A DNA stretch of 16,177 nucleotides from JBFXAM01 sp050184295 (GCA_050184295.1 JBFXAM010000101.1:1-16177); one strand, 5' to 3'; counted from the stretch's first letter, positions 6,472 to 14,183 are shown. Program-made: numbers and translations. Notes: a model not told the origin generated them from the letters alone.

Positions 6472-6744
6472 GAACGACCGATCCGCCAGGTTCCGGACCG
6501 ATCGACCCGGCAGGTTCCGGACCGATCGATCCGTCAGGTTCCGATCCGATCGATCCGGCAGGTTCCCGACCGATCGACGCGCCGAGTTCCGAACCGATCG
6601 ATGTGCCAGGCTCGGGACCGAACGACTCGCCGAGTTCCGAACCGATCGATGTGCCAGGCTCGGGACCGAACGACTCGCCGAGTTCCGGGCCGATCGATGT
6701 GCCAGGCTCGGGACCGAACGACCTGCCGAGTTCCGGACCGATCG
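6472..6744. repeat. 24-nt tandem repeat (minisatellite), eleven units plus a partial
   Basis: Eleven consecutive 24-base units start at 6472, 6496, 6520 and so on to 6712, followed by a partial unit. Units share GACCGATCGAT near the start and CAGGTTCCG or GAGTTCCG at the end. The last six units alternate in two types, giving a 48-base higher-order period. Because 24 is a multiple of three, most frames stay open and encode octapeptides such as PGSGPIDP; none looks like a real protein. The array begins about 90 bases after Rhs homology ends, so it marks the right border of the Rhs block. The rest of the gap (6745-6852) holds only the leader of the next gene. Confidence 0.9.
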
Positions 6745-6852
6745 CCCCCGGCCCCGCGCCCGGACGATCAACACAGCAGTTCGAATACAGAACGCGATAC
6801 AATCCTGAGTCGGGTGGAGTCCGCAGGGAAACCTTCGTCGGAGGCCCACACG

Positions 6853-7989
6853 ATGATGCACAACGTCCTTGCGTTCAGTTCCGTCGCGCTCGTGTTCGGC
6901 CTCAGCATGATACCCGGCGTCCCGAGTGCTCACGCCCAGCAGGGCGCTTGCTGCATCCGCACCGCCGAGGGGCTCTGCGTCGTCGCGACCGCGGCGGATT
7001 GCCTTCAGTTCTCCGGCGATTTTCTAGGCGTCGGCACGACCTGCACACCGAATCCGTGCCTCGGCGCCTGCTGTCTGGGCACGGGGGAGTGCGTGATGCG
7101 AAACGACGTGGGCTGCGCGCAGGCGGGCGGCGCGTTTCAGGGGCGCGGAACAACCTGCACAACCGACCGCTGCCTGGGGGCTTGCTGCCTGCCGACCGGC
7201 GGATGCGAGTCTCGGGCGCGGGCCGTCTGCCTCGCCGGCGGCGGAACGTTCATGGGTTACGGCACGACTTGCGCCGAGCTGGAGTGTGCCGGCGCGTGCT
7301 GCCGGGCCAACGGCCGCTGCGACTTCTACACGCCCACGCGGTGCGCGTCCGTCGGGGGGACGTTTCTGGGCGCAGGCACGGCCTGCCTGAGCAACTGTCT
7401 CGGCGCGTGCTGCACCGCCGACGGCGGATGTACGCTCCTGAGCCGTAACGCCTGCGAGTCTGCTGGCGGAATCTATCTGGGATTCGCGGTCGAGTGCGAC
7501 GGCGCGGTCTGTCCGTCGACCGAGCCGCGCGGCGCGTGTTGCACGGCCGAGGGCTGCGTCCAGATCAGCGCGGCCTATTGCAGCGCGCGGGGCGGGATCT
7601 TTGTCGCCGCGGGCGCCCCTTGCGCGCCCGACACGTGCGACCCCGTGGACTGCTGCCGACCGGACCTGACGTGCTATCCAACCGCCCGTGCCGCGTGTCT
7701 GGCGCGCGGCCACACGGTTCTGGCGCCGCCGCTGCGGTGCAGTCCCCGGAACTTTTGCCCCAACGCGTGCGATGGGTTGCTTCGCGGCGACGCTGACGGG
7801 GACGGCGTGGTGAACAATTTTGACATCGATCCTTGGGTCGACGCCATTCTGCACCCCGCTGGGTTCGACGTTCGTTCCTTGTGCCGCCTCGACACCAATT
7901 GCGACGGCGTGCTGAATACGTTCGACATCGATCCGTTCATCCTGTGCCTGACCGGCGACCCCTGGTGCGACGTGCCGTGTCCCGAGTAG
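6853..7989 (+). CDS. Secreted protein with seven six-cysteine GACC repeats and a C-terminal dockerin-like pair
   Basis: The start at ATG 6853 has GGAGG (6840-6844) eight bases upstream; longer upstream readings only translate the minisatellite. The 378-residue product has a signal peptide with likely cleavage after AHA (residue 28). Seven repeats of about 37 residues follow, with the pattern GACC-x(5-8)-C-x(7-8)-C-x-GG-x-F-x-G-x-GTTC-x(4)-C; the seventh is divergent (DCC) and extended. Each holds six cysteines, suggesting disulfide-stabilised extracellular modules. Residues 312-378 form a dockerin-like pair (DADGDGVVNNFDIDPWV and TNCDGVLNTFDIDPFI). Similar GACC repeats with NNFDIDPFV ends are known to me from Phycisphaerae-type genomes, function unknown. 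A surface or attachment role is inference. No cohesin or catalytic domain is visible. Confidence 0.85.
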   Translation: MMHNVLAFSSVALVFGLSMIPGVPSAHAQQGACCIRTAEGLCVVATAADCLQFSGDFLGVGTTCTPNPCLGACCLGTGECVMRNDVGCAQAGGAFQGRGTTCTTDRCLGACCLPTGGCESRARAVCLAGGGTFMGYGTTCAELECAGACCRANGRCDFYTPTRCASVGGTFLGAGTACLSNCLGACCTADGGCTLLSRNACESAGGIYLGFAVECDGAVCPSTEPRGACCTAEGCVQISAAYCSARGGIFVAAGAPCAPDTCDPVDCCRPDLTCYPTARAACLARGHTVLAPPLRCSPRNFCPNACDGLLRGDADGDGVVNNFDIDPWVDAILHPAGFDVRSLCRLDTNCDGVLNTFDIDPFILCLTGDPWCDVPCPE

Positions 7990-8072
7990 CGCCCCGTGGC
8001 GTATTCGATTGCAGTGTGCCCGCTTATCATCGGGGACTCGCCGCGTGGCGATTCAGTGGCAGGAGTCCGGTC

Positions 8073-8933
8073 ATGAACATCATGAACTTCGCGAGCCGGG
8101 ACGTGCGGACCGTGACGCCGTTCGACTCGCTCGACAAGACCATCGCGCTGATGGAAGAGGCTGGGATCCACCACCTGGTCGTGATGGAGGATAACCGCGT
8201 CGTCGGCATGATCTCCGACCGCGACGTGCTGCTTTCGACCGGGTGGCTGCTGGGGGTCGAGCGCCAGGTGCAGACCAAGACCGGCCCGATGACGGTCGGA
8301 CCGACCCATGTCGGGCAGGTCATGTCGCGCCCCGCCGTCACGATCACCAACGCCGAAACCGCCCGCGACGCCGCCCTGATCCTCGTGAATCGCAAGATCG
8401 GCGCGCTGCCCGTGCTGGCGAACGGCCGGCTGGTCGCGATCGTCACCGAGTCCGATCTGCTCCGCTGGCTTCGCGAGCTCGCCGTCGGCGGCAACCGCGC
8501 CGATCGGCTGCTTCAGTCGCCGGTCCGCGAGCTGATGCGCGCCCACGTGATCAGCGTCACGTCCGACACGCCGCTCGCCGAGGTCATCGATCTCTTCCGG
8601 CGCTACCGCGTGCGGCACCTGCCCGTGATTGACAATGAGCGGCTCAAGGGCATCATCTCCGACCGCGACGTGCGCCGGGCTCTCGGTTGGTCGAATGTCC
8701 GCGAGATGCAGGCGGATGAGGAAGGCCGGCTGATCGAAGTGCCGCACATCGCCGAGCAGATCATGCAGTCGCAGCTGCGCACGACAACCTCCGCGGCTCC
8801 GGCGAGCGACGCGCTGCGGCTGATGCTCGAGCATCACATCCACTCGCTGCCGGTCGTCGACGCCGACCAACTGGTCGGCATCATCACGCAGACCGACTTC
8901 ATCAAGACCATCGCGCGCGAGCAGCTTCTTTGA
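8073..8933 (+). CDS. Four-CBS-domain (double Bateman module) protein
   Basis: CBS domains pair up to bind adenosine-containing ligands such as AMP, ATP or SAM and act as energy or ligand sensors. The 286-residue product is made of CBS domains only: they begin near residues 5 (RDVRTVTPFDSL), 79 (VGQVMSRPAVTIT), 151 (VRELMRAHVISVT) and 227 (AEQIMQSQLRTTT). Each ends in the typical V-x-GI(I/V)(S/T)-x-(R/S/T)D segment, for example VVGMISDRDVL and LVGIITQTDFI. ATG at 8073 has AGGAG (8061-8065) seven bases upstream; upstream in-frame sequence is unlike CBS sequence. No effector domain is attached and the neighbours do not reveal a partner, so the regulated process is unknown. It lies 83 bases after the secreted repeat gene and may be transcribed separately. 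Confidence 0.9.
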   Translation: MNIMNFASRDVRTVTPFDSLDKTIALMEEAGIHHLVVMEDNRVVGMISDRDVLLSTGWLLGVERQVQTKTGPMTVGPTHVGQVMSRPAVTITNAETARDAALILVNRKIGALPVLANGRLVAIVTESDLLRWLRELAVGGNRADRLLQSPVRELMRAHVISVTSDTPLAEVIDLFRRYRVRHLPVIDNERLKGIISDRDVRRALGWSNVREMQADEEGRLIEVPHIAEQIMQSQLRTTTSAAPASDALRLMLEHHIHSLPVVDADQLVGIITQTDFIKTIAREQLL

Positions 8934-9307
8934 TCCGACCCGCGCGGGCCGGTCCGCAACGCGCGACCCGGAAGTCGCGGCCGCGGGCGCGGCTCCGCGA
9001 TTTCAGAAGCACTCCTCGCCGCTTCGCACGGGGCATCGCAGAGCGCGCGACCGGTCTTCTCGAACCCCGTGATCATGCGTTCGGGTGGATTCAACCGCGG
9101 GCTGGCGCTCGCGACGCGGAGCGCGTCAGGGTGGGGTTGCGCAGAACGCGGCGACGGCGCTCGTGCGAGTGCCGTCGCCGATCGAGTGCTTGCGGTGGCG
9201 CGTCCACGGAGCGAGGCGATCGGAGCTCGGAGCCGCGAACCGGACCCCGCGTGCCCGTGCCGGACCCGGCAGCCCCACACTCGCACGCGCGATCCGGATC
9301 GGCGCCC
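8934..9307. other. Convergent intergenic region without a gene
   Basis: About 370 very GC-rich bases lie between the ends of the CBS gene (plus strand) and the lipoprotein gene (minus strand). Open frames here are arginine/serine-rich in every frame and lack ribosome-binding sites, so I call none. A 10-bp palindrome CCCGCGCGGG (8939-8948) directly follows the CBS gene, and a longer hairpin is at 9149-9180. Confidence 0.6.
9149..9180. terminator. Long perfect hairpin between convergent genes; possible bidirectional terminator
   Basis: CGGCGACGGC (9149-9158) pairs exactly with GCCGTCGCCG (9171-9180). The interior continues with one G-T pair and CTC/GAG around a GTGC loop, giving roughly 14 pairs in 32 bases. 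There is no T-tract on either side, so intrinsic termination is uncertain; a structured end or a protein site would also fit. Confidence 0.4.
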
Positions 9308-9577
9308 TTAGCCCAAGTGCGTCGGTGTCTCGCCAAAGATCGGCGGCGCGTCGCGGAAGATCGCCTTCACGGTCGCGGGTGCTTCTTCCGCCGCATCGTT
9401 GGCGAGGGCTTCGAAGAACGCCTGAATGAATGTGCTCGCGAGGCTGGTCGCGGCGCCCGAGACGCCGGAAAGCACGGTGTCGCGGACGTTTGGATCGCAT
9501 CCCTGAAGCACGAATAGCGAGCCGGCGGCCGCCGTCGACGCCAGCCACACACGACCCCGCTTTCGCATGCTGCGCAT
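9308..9577 (-). CDS. Small predicted lipoprotein
   Basis: The 89-residue product begins MRSMRKRGRV, has a hydrophobic segment (about residues 11-24) and a lipobox VLQGC, with Cys27 as the predicted lipidation site. The mature part is about 60 residues (SGVSGAATSLASTFIQAFFEAL then an acidic, alanine-rich end) and could form one amphipathic helix. The start at 9575-9577 is supported by AAGGAGAG on the minus strand (complement of 9583-9590). The frame is open far upstream, but that part is a shadow of the neighbouring gene. It lies 251 bases downstream of the exported 473-residue protein on the same strand. Small lipoproteins of this layout are common in planctomycetes and mostly of unknown function; I recognise no family. 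Confidence 0.7.
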   Translation of the reverse strand: MRSMRKRGRVWLASTAAAGSLFVLQGCDPNVRDTVLSGVSGAATSLASTFIQAFFEALANDAAEEAPATVKAIFRDAPPIFGETPTHLG

Positions 9578-9828
9578 CACGACTCTCCTTCGTTCGTCTG
9601 GACCCATCGGCCGACGGCCGGCCCCGGGGGCTGGCGCGCCAGTGAACCCGCGCCTGCATAGTACCATCGGACCCGGGGGAGCGCTCGTTGAGTTGAGGGG
9701 CGCAAGCCGCGCTGCGGGGATCCGCATTCCGCTCGGATCCGGCCCGGTCGCCGCGTTGCCCGCTCGTCCCGGCTGTCGGCGGGCGCTTCCCGCGCCGTTC
9801 CTGCGCGAATCGCCGACCCGCGCGGAGC

Positions 9829-11250
9829 CTATTCGTCGTCCGGCCGCTTCTTGCCGGTCGGTGTCGCACGATCCTCGGACGACTCGCCGGTCGGCGGCGG
9901 CGCGGGCTTGGCGACGCGCCGCGGCTTGGGTGGGTTGTTCGCGGTCGCGCTGCCGGGGGCGGCCGGCGCCGCGGCGCCGCGATTGCCCGCCGCCTCGGCG
10001 TCGCGTCGCTGGGCGTGCGTGGGAATGCGTTCCAGCCGTGGCTTCAGGCTCCGCTCGAAGATTCGCGTGATCGGCTCGGACAACTTCGCCTTCTCTTCGT
10101 TGAGCTTCTGGAGCTGCGCCGCGGCGCCGGGATCCTTCGAACCCTGGAGCGCCGCGATTTTCAAATCGAGGTCCGCGCCGCGCCGCTCGGCGGTCCGCCG
10201 CGGCGACTCCGCCTGATCCTGGCATGCCTTTAGAACCTGGTTGGCCTTCTCGGCCTGCTCGGGGTTCAGCTTGTAGCGCTCGATGAACTGCTTGACGTAG
10301 TTTTCCCATTCGCTCGCGTTCTGGCCGCCGCGAGCGGCAGCCATCTTGCTGTGGATGCGCTGCGCCGTCGGATTCGGCGGCGGCGGGGGCGGCGCCGCGC
10401 CCGCCGAAGGCGGCGCATGGGGCGGCGGCGCCTGCGGCGGCGTAATCACGCGGTGCGTCGGCTTGTCCGGCGTTGCCTGGGGCTCGCTCGGCGTGTTCGG
10501 CGGGATGTCCATCGGCGGCGCGTCCTGGCCCATCGCCTCGCGTTCGCGCGACAGCTTTTCTTCCGCCAGCTTCGCCTCCATCGCTGCCTGCGCTTGCGCT
10601 TCGCGGTCGGCGGCTTCCTTGGCCGCGGTCTCGGCATCGATGTGCTGCTGCGAAAACTCGGGCTGAGGCTGGTCGAGCTGCGCGGGCGGCGGCGGCGGCG
10701 CGTGCTCCTGCTGTCGGCGGCGTTGTGGGTTCCGGAACTCCTCGACCGTCATCTGCCCGCTGACGATCCGACCCAGCTGATCGTCCGTCATCGCGAAGCT
10801 CTGCTCCATCAGCGCGAGATCCGCGTCGTGCATCTTCGTCTGCGCGGGATTCAGTACGACGCGCCATTCATGATTCCCGTCCACGATCGCGCGCTTGGCC
10901 TCGGTGTAGATCGGCGCGATCCGCTGTCCCCATGCCACGAGTTCGTCCGGTGACATCTCGGCCCCGGTGCGGACGTCGAACATGCGATCGACGAGATCCT
11001 TCAGCTCGGTCTCGTGGCGATCCAGGAAGACGCGGGCCTTCTTCTTGAGCAACTCGTGCGTGAACGCGTCCTGCTGCTCGTTCAAGTCGTATTTTCGCGA
11101 CAGGAACCGAGCGTAGTTGTCGATCAGCGAATCCACGTTCAGCAGGCTGCTGAACCGACGACGCGGCTCGTCCGCGCGCGCCGGTTGCGACCACGCCACC
11201 GCGGCGGACACCGACAACACCACCACCGCGACAAGGGTCTTGCGGGTCAT
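9829..11250 (-). CDS. Exported proline-rich, coiled-coil protein with an apparent internal duplication
   Basis: The 473-residue product has an N-terminal signal peptide (about 1-26, ending ARADEP). Residues 41-170 are helical and charged (IDNYARFLSRKYDLNEQQ, LVDRMF). An alanine/glutamate-rich coiled-coil-like stretch lies at about 205-240, flanked by proline-rich linkers (184-198 and 246-296, with runs of PPPPP). Residues 313-410 are again helical, starting WENYVKQFIERYKLNPEQ, which echoes the first segment. The C terminus is a basic, proline-rich tail ending KKRPDDE. The start at 11248-11250 has GGAG seven bases upstream on the minus strand. The helical LNxxQ pattern loosely recalls Spy/CpxP-type periplasmic proteins, but I do not assign it. 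It probably acts in the periplasm or spans it. A promoter and a palindrome lie upstream. Confidence 0.75.
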   Translation of the reverse strand: MTRKTLVAVVVLSVSAAVAWSQPARADEPRRRFSSLLNVDSLIDNYARFLSRKYDLNEQQDAFTHELLKKKARVFLDRHETELKDLVDRMFDVRTGAEMSPDELVAWGQRIAPIYTEAKRAIVDGNHEWRVVLNPAQTKMHDADLALMEQSFAMTDDQLGRIVSGQMTVEEFRNPQRRRQQEHAPPPPPAQLDQPQPEFSQQHIDAETAAKEAADREAQAQAAMEAKLAEEKLSREREAMGQDAPPMDIPPNTPSEPQATPDKPTHRVITPPQAPPPHAPPSAGAAPPPPPPNPTAQRIHSKMAAARGGQNASEWENYVKQFIERYKLNPEQAEKANQVLKACQDQAESPRRTAERRGADLDLKIAALQGSKDPGAAAQLQKLNEEKAKLSEPITRIFERSLKPRLERIPTHAQRRDAEAAGNRGAAAPAAPGSATANNPPKPRRVAKPAPPPTGESSEDRATPTGKKRPDDE

Positions 11251-11287
11251 TTGCGGACTCCGTGAGCGTCGATCCCCAGGGCGCAGT

Positions 11288-11303
11288 CCCGCCAGCTGGC
11301 GGG
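11288..11303. promoter_or_regulatory. Perfect 16-bp palindrome, candidate operator
   Basis: CCCGCCAGCTGGCGGG is fully self-complementary. It lies 38-53 bases before the start of the minus-strand exported protein gene, just downstream of its candidate promoter, in the divergent region shared with the HAD phosphatase gene. A dimeric repressor site or a 5' UTR hairpin are both possible. Confidence 0.45.
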
Positions 11304-11319
11304 CCGTGCTCTCTTCGAT

Positions 11320-11350
11320 AGTATACAGAGCGTCGCTCCGCGGGTTGCAA
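11320..11350 (-). promoter_or_regulatory. Candidate promoter of the exported proline-rich protein gene
   Basis: On the minus strand TTGCAA (11350-11345) and TATACT (11325-11320) match the -35 and -10 consensus at four and five of six positions, with a 19-base spacer. Transcription would begin near 11313, just ahead of the palindrome at 11288-11303. Confidence 0.4.
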
Positions 11351-11393
11351 TACCGCCGGGCGCGGTTCCGGCCGCCTTTTCTTTCGGACAAAT

Positions 11394-12044
11394 ATGCCAC
11401 CCCGCCGCCCGCTTCCCAGAATCTGCGTGTTCGACCTCGACGGCACGCTCGTGGACTCCCTGCGCGATATCGCCGAGTCCGTCAATGATTCGCTCGAACT
11501 TCTCGGCCTGCCGCCGCGCCCGATCGACGACTATCGCTTCCTCGTCGGCGAGGGCATCCCCAAGCTCTGCGACCGCGCGGTGCCGGCGTCACACGCCGAC
11601 CTCGCCGCGCGTCTGGCCGAGCTGACCCGTGCGCGCTATCGCGTCCGCCCGCTCCGCCACACGCGCCCTTACCCCGGTGTGCCCGATCTGGTCGAGCGGC
11701 TCGCCGGCGCCGGCGTCCGCCTGGCGGTCCTCTCGAACAAGCCGCAGGACATGACTACCTACATTGTCGCGAAGCTCTGGCCGAGCGATCCGTTTGAGCG
11801 GGTTGTCGGTTACTCCGAGGAGCAGCTTCGCAAGCCCGATCCGACCTGCCTGTTGCGGATCTGCCAACAGCTCGACGCGCCGCCCGCACACGCCTGGCTC
11901 GTCGGTGACACCGCCATCGACGTCGACACCGCAAAGCGCGCCGGCGTCGTGAGTATTGGGGTCACCTGGGGCTTCCGCCCGCGCCGCGAGCTGGAAGAAG
12001 CCGGCGCCGACCACATCGTCGACAAGCCCGCGGAAATCGGCTAA
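11394..12044 (+). CDS. gph: HAD-superfamily hydrolase, phosphoglycolate-phosphatase-like
   Basis: This cytoplasmic HAD phosphatase probably hydrolyses 2-phosphoglycolate or a similar small phosphoester. All four HAD motifs are present in the 216 residues: motif I FDLDGTLVDS with Asp14 and Asp16, motif II LSNK with Ser114, motif III RKPDP with Lys147, and motif IV GDTAIDVDTA with Asp172 and Asp176. The alpha-helical cap (about 22-90) is of the type seen in Gph/PGMB members. The length is usual for Gph. ATG at 11394 is the only start close to motif I; no clear ribosome-binding site precedes it. The aminopeptidase gene follows after 72 bases on the same strand, suggesting co-transcription. A pyrophosphatase (PpaX) or another HAD specificity cannot be excluded. 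Confidence 0.85.
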   Translation: MPPRRPLPRICVFDLDGTLVDSLRDIAESVNDSLELLGLPPRPIDDYRFLVGEGIPKLCDRAVPASHADLAARLAELTRARYRVRPLRHTRPYPGVPDLVERLAGAGVRLAVLSNKPQDMTTYIVAKLWPSDPFERVVGYSEEQLRKPDPTCLLRICQQLDAPPAHAWLVGDTAIDVDTAKRAGVVSIGVTWGFRPRRELEEAGADHIVDKPAEIG

Positions 12045-12116
12045 ACCCTACGGCCCGATCGGCGCCCGACGAGCGGCCGATCCCGCCGCGGTCAGCGCCC
12101 GAAGGCAGGGAGCCCC

Positions 12117-13628
12117 ATGATTCAGAACGGAACGGCGTTCGAGTTCGTTTCCGCCGAAAAGCCCAAGGCCGGCGCCGGCGTGCTGCTGGTCCCGCTGGTC
12201 GCGAAGCCGCAGCCGGCGCTGGAGCTGGTCTCGCACGTCGACGCGATCTGCGAGCAGGCCGTGAGCGAGTTGATCGCGGTCGGCGGATTGCGCCCCGAGA
12301 GCGGCACGCTCGCCCACACCAGCCGCCCGGGGGCGTATCGGCGCATCCTCGTGGTCAGCCTCGGCGAGAGCGAGAAGCTGGACGGTCACCGCGTGCGCAG
12401 CGCTGCCGCCGCCGCCGGCCGCTGGATGATGAGCGAGAAGATCGGCAGCGCGGCGCTGTGGCTCGACGGGCTGGTCGCCAGCGGGCTGGACACGGCGCCA
12501 GCCGACTGGGCCCAGGGCATGATCCTCGGCGGATTCCGCTTCAACGCGCACCGCAGAGACGCCGACGCGCCCCCCGCCCGGATGCGTGTCGCGGTTTGCA
12601 GTCGCGACAATGCGCACATGATGCGGCTCCGTCCGCAGCTGCGCGAGGCGGTGACGATCGCGGAATCGGTGAATTTCGCGCGCCGCCTGGCGCACGAGCC
12701 GCCGAACGTGATGTATCCCGAGGCGCTGGCCGACGCCGCTCGCGAGTTGGCCCGCGAGATGAAGCTGAAATGCGCGGTCTTCGACGAGACCCAGCTCCGC
12801 AAGCAGAAGATGAACGGCCTGCTGGCGGTCGGCATGGGCGCGAGCCGCAAGCCGCGGCTGATCCAGCTCGAGTACCGTGGCGCGCCGCAGGCCCGTGCGC
12901 GCTACGCGCTGGTCGGAAAAGCGGTCACGTTCGACACCGGCGGGTACTCGATCAAGCCCGCCGACCGGATGGAGGAGATGAAGTTCGACAAGTGCGGCGG
13001 GATGGCGGTGTTCGGTGTGTTGCGCGCCGTCGCGGCGCTCAAGCTCAAGGTCAACGTCGTGGGGCTGATCGCGGCGGCGGAGAACGCGATCTCGGACAGC
13101 GCCTATCGCCCCGCCGACATCATTCACATGATGAGCGGCAAATCGGTGGAGGTCGTCAACACCGACGCCGAGGGCCGCATGATCCTCGCCGACGCGCTGT
13201 GGTACGCGCAGCAACAATTCGATCCGACCGTGCTGATCGACCTCGCGACGCTGACGGGCGGCGTTCGCGTGGCGCTGGGGACCGCGTGCGCGGGATTGAT
13301 GACCAACGATGACACGCTCGCCGGCCATCTGGCCGAATGCGGGCGCGTCACGCACGAGCGGCTCTGGCGGCTCCCGCTGTGGGACGACTATCGCGAGCTG
13401 ATCAAGAGCACCGAGGCGGACATCAAGAACAGCGCCGGCAAGCGCGACGCCCACCCGATCGTCGGCGGCATGTTCCTCAAGGAATTCGTCGTCGACGGCC
13501 AGGCCTGGGCGCACCTCGACATCGCCGCCGTCGCCACCCGCGACGACAACCAGCACGCGACCGGCCGAGGCGCGACGGGGTTCGGCATCCGCCTGCTGGT
13601 CGAGTATCTGAAGCGCCGCGCATCGTAG
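12117..13628 (+). CDS. pepA: Leucyl aminopeptidase (M17 family cytosol aminopeptidase)
   Basis: This M17 dinuclear metallopeptidase removes N-terminal residues from peptides in the cytoplasm, usually as a homohexamer. The 503-residue product has the two-domain layout: a less conserved N-terminal domain (about 1-170) and a catalytic domain. The metal and catalytic residues are in place: Lys268 and Asp273 in VGKAVTFDTGG, Lys280 in YSIKP, Asp291 in MKFDKCGG, and Asp350, Glu352 and Arg354 in NTDAEGR. LATLTGG and HLDIAA near the C terminus also fit. The start ATG 12117 has AGGGAG (12107-12112) four bases upstream, slightly close. The E. coli homologue also binds DNA at Xer sites; nothing here tests that. 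It lies downstream of the HAD phosphatase, probably in the same transcript. Confidence 0.95.
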   Translation: MIQNGTAFEFVSAEKPKAGAGVLLVPLVAKPQPALELVSHVDAICEQAVSELIAVGGLRPESGTLAHTSRPGAYRRILVVSLGESEKLDGHRVRSAAAAAGRWMMSEKIGSAALWLDGLVASGLDTAPADWAQGMILGGFRFNAHRRDADAPPARMRVAVCSRDNAHMMRLRPQLREAVTIAESVNFARRLAHEPPNVMYPEALADAARELAREMKLKCAVFDETQLRKQKMNGLLAVGMGASRKPRLIQLEYRGAPQARARYALVGKAVTFDTGGYSIKPADRMEEMKFDKCGGMAVFGVLRAVAALKLKVNVVGLIAAAENAISDSAYRPADIIHMMSGKSVEVVNTDAEGRMILADALWYAQQQFDPTVLIDLATLTGGVRVALGTACAGLMTNDDTLAGHLAECGRVTHERLWRLPLWDDYRELIKSTEADIKNSAGKRDAHPIVGGMFLKEFVVDGQAWAHLDIAAVATRDDNQHATGRGATGFGIRLLVEYLKRRAS

Positions 13629-13763
13629 CCGGCGGCCGCGCAGATTCGTCGCCGCATGCGCCTGGGCGGGCCCGGCAGCGTGCCCGGCGTTTCGCCATCC
13701 GACGGCCGACGGCACGCACGCCGGATCCGATTCCCACGCGATCGCTGGTTCTCCCACACCGGA

Positions 13764-14183
13764 CTATTCGCCGACGATCTGCACGATGACTTCGCGCTTT
13801 CGCGGGCGCGTGTCGAAATCGATCAGCACGACCTGTTGCCACTTGCCCAGCGGCAGCGCACCGTCGATGACGGGCAGCGCGATCGACGGTCCCAGCAGCG
13901 ACGCGCGGACGTGCGAGTGTCCGTTGTCGTCGCTCCACGTGTCCTCGTGTTTGTAGGGGATGTCGTCCGGCGCGATGCGGTCGAAGAACGCTTTCAGGTC
14001 GTGATTCACCAGCCCCGGCTCCGCCTCGGTCGTCGTCAACGCCGCGGTCGAACCGCCCACGAACGCGATCAGCATGCCGCTGCGCACGCCGGTGCTGGCG
14101 ACCTGCGCGGCGAGCTGCGCGGTGATGTCGTCGACGCTGGTGTTGCCGTGGGTGTCAAGCTGAATACGGGTTGTGCGGATCAT
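13764..14183 (-). CDS. YjbQ-family (UPF0047) protein
   Basis: The 139-residue product has the full length and ending of the YjbQ/UPF0047 family. Landmarks are GSTAALTTTEAEPGLVNHD near the middle, HEDTWSDDNGHSHVRASLLG, and IDGALPLGKWQQVVLIDFD towards the C terminus. Family members from E. coli and others show weak thiamine-phosphate synthase activity and are often annotated as a secondary thiamine-phosphate synthase; the true role is uncertain. The usual QHTSA entry to the conserved loop is replaced by GGSTAA, a variant I believe marks a subfamily. The start at 14181-14183 has GGGAG on the minus strand five bases upstream. It lies 280 bases downstream of mutL on the same strand and converges on the aminopeptidase gene. 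Confidence 0.85.
   Translation of the reverse strand: MIRTTRIQLDTHGNTSVDDITAQLAAQVASTGVRSGMLIAFVGGSTAALTTTEAEPGLVNHDLKAFFDRIAPDDIPYKHEDTWSDDNGHSHVRASLLGPSIALPVIDGALPLGKWQQVVLIDFDTRPRKREVIVQIVGE

Noticed and set aside
6472..6744. CRISPR array
   Set aside because: Units are contiguous 24-mers with no unique spacers and no cas genes are present.
1593..6744. Integron cassette array or a transposon carrying the Rhs modules
   Set aside because: I found no integrase, transposase, recognisable attC structure or matching terminal inverted repeats around the modules.
6388..6852. Extending the cysteine-repeat protein upstream through the minisatellite
   Set aside because: The added residues only translate the 24-base repeats, while ATG 6853 has a good ribosome-binding site and starts a signal peptide.
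9308..10867. A 519-codon minus-strand frame covering the lipoprotein and most of the exported protein gene
   Set aside because: Only its last 89 codons have a start with ribosome-binding site and a lipobox; the rest is a shadow of the 473-residue gene in another frame.
12048..13757. A 569-codon minus-strand frame opposite the aminopeptidase
   Set aside because: It is antisense to an M17 peptidase with all catalytic residues intact and shows no domain of its own.
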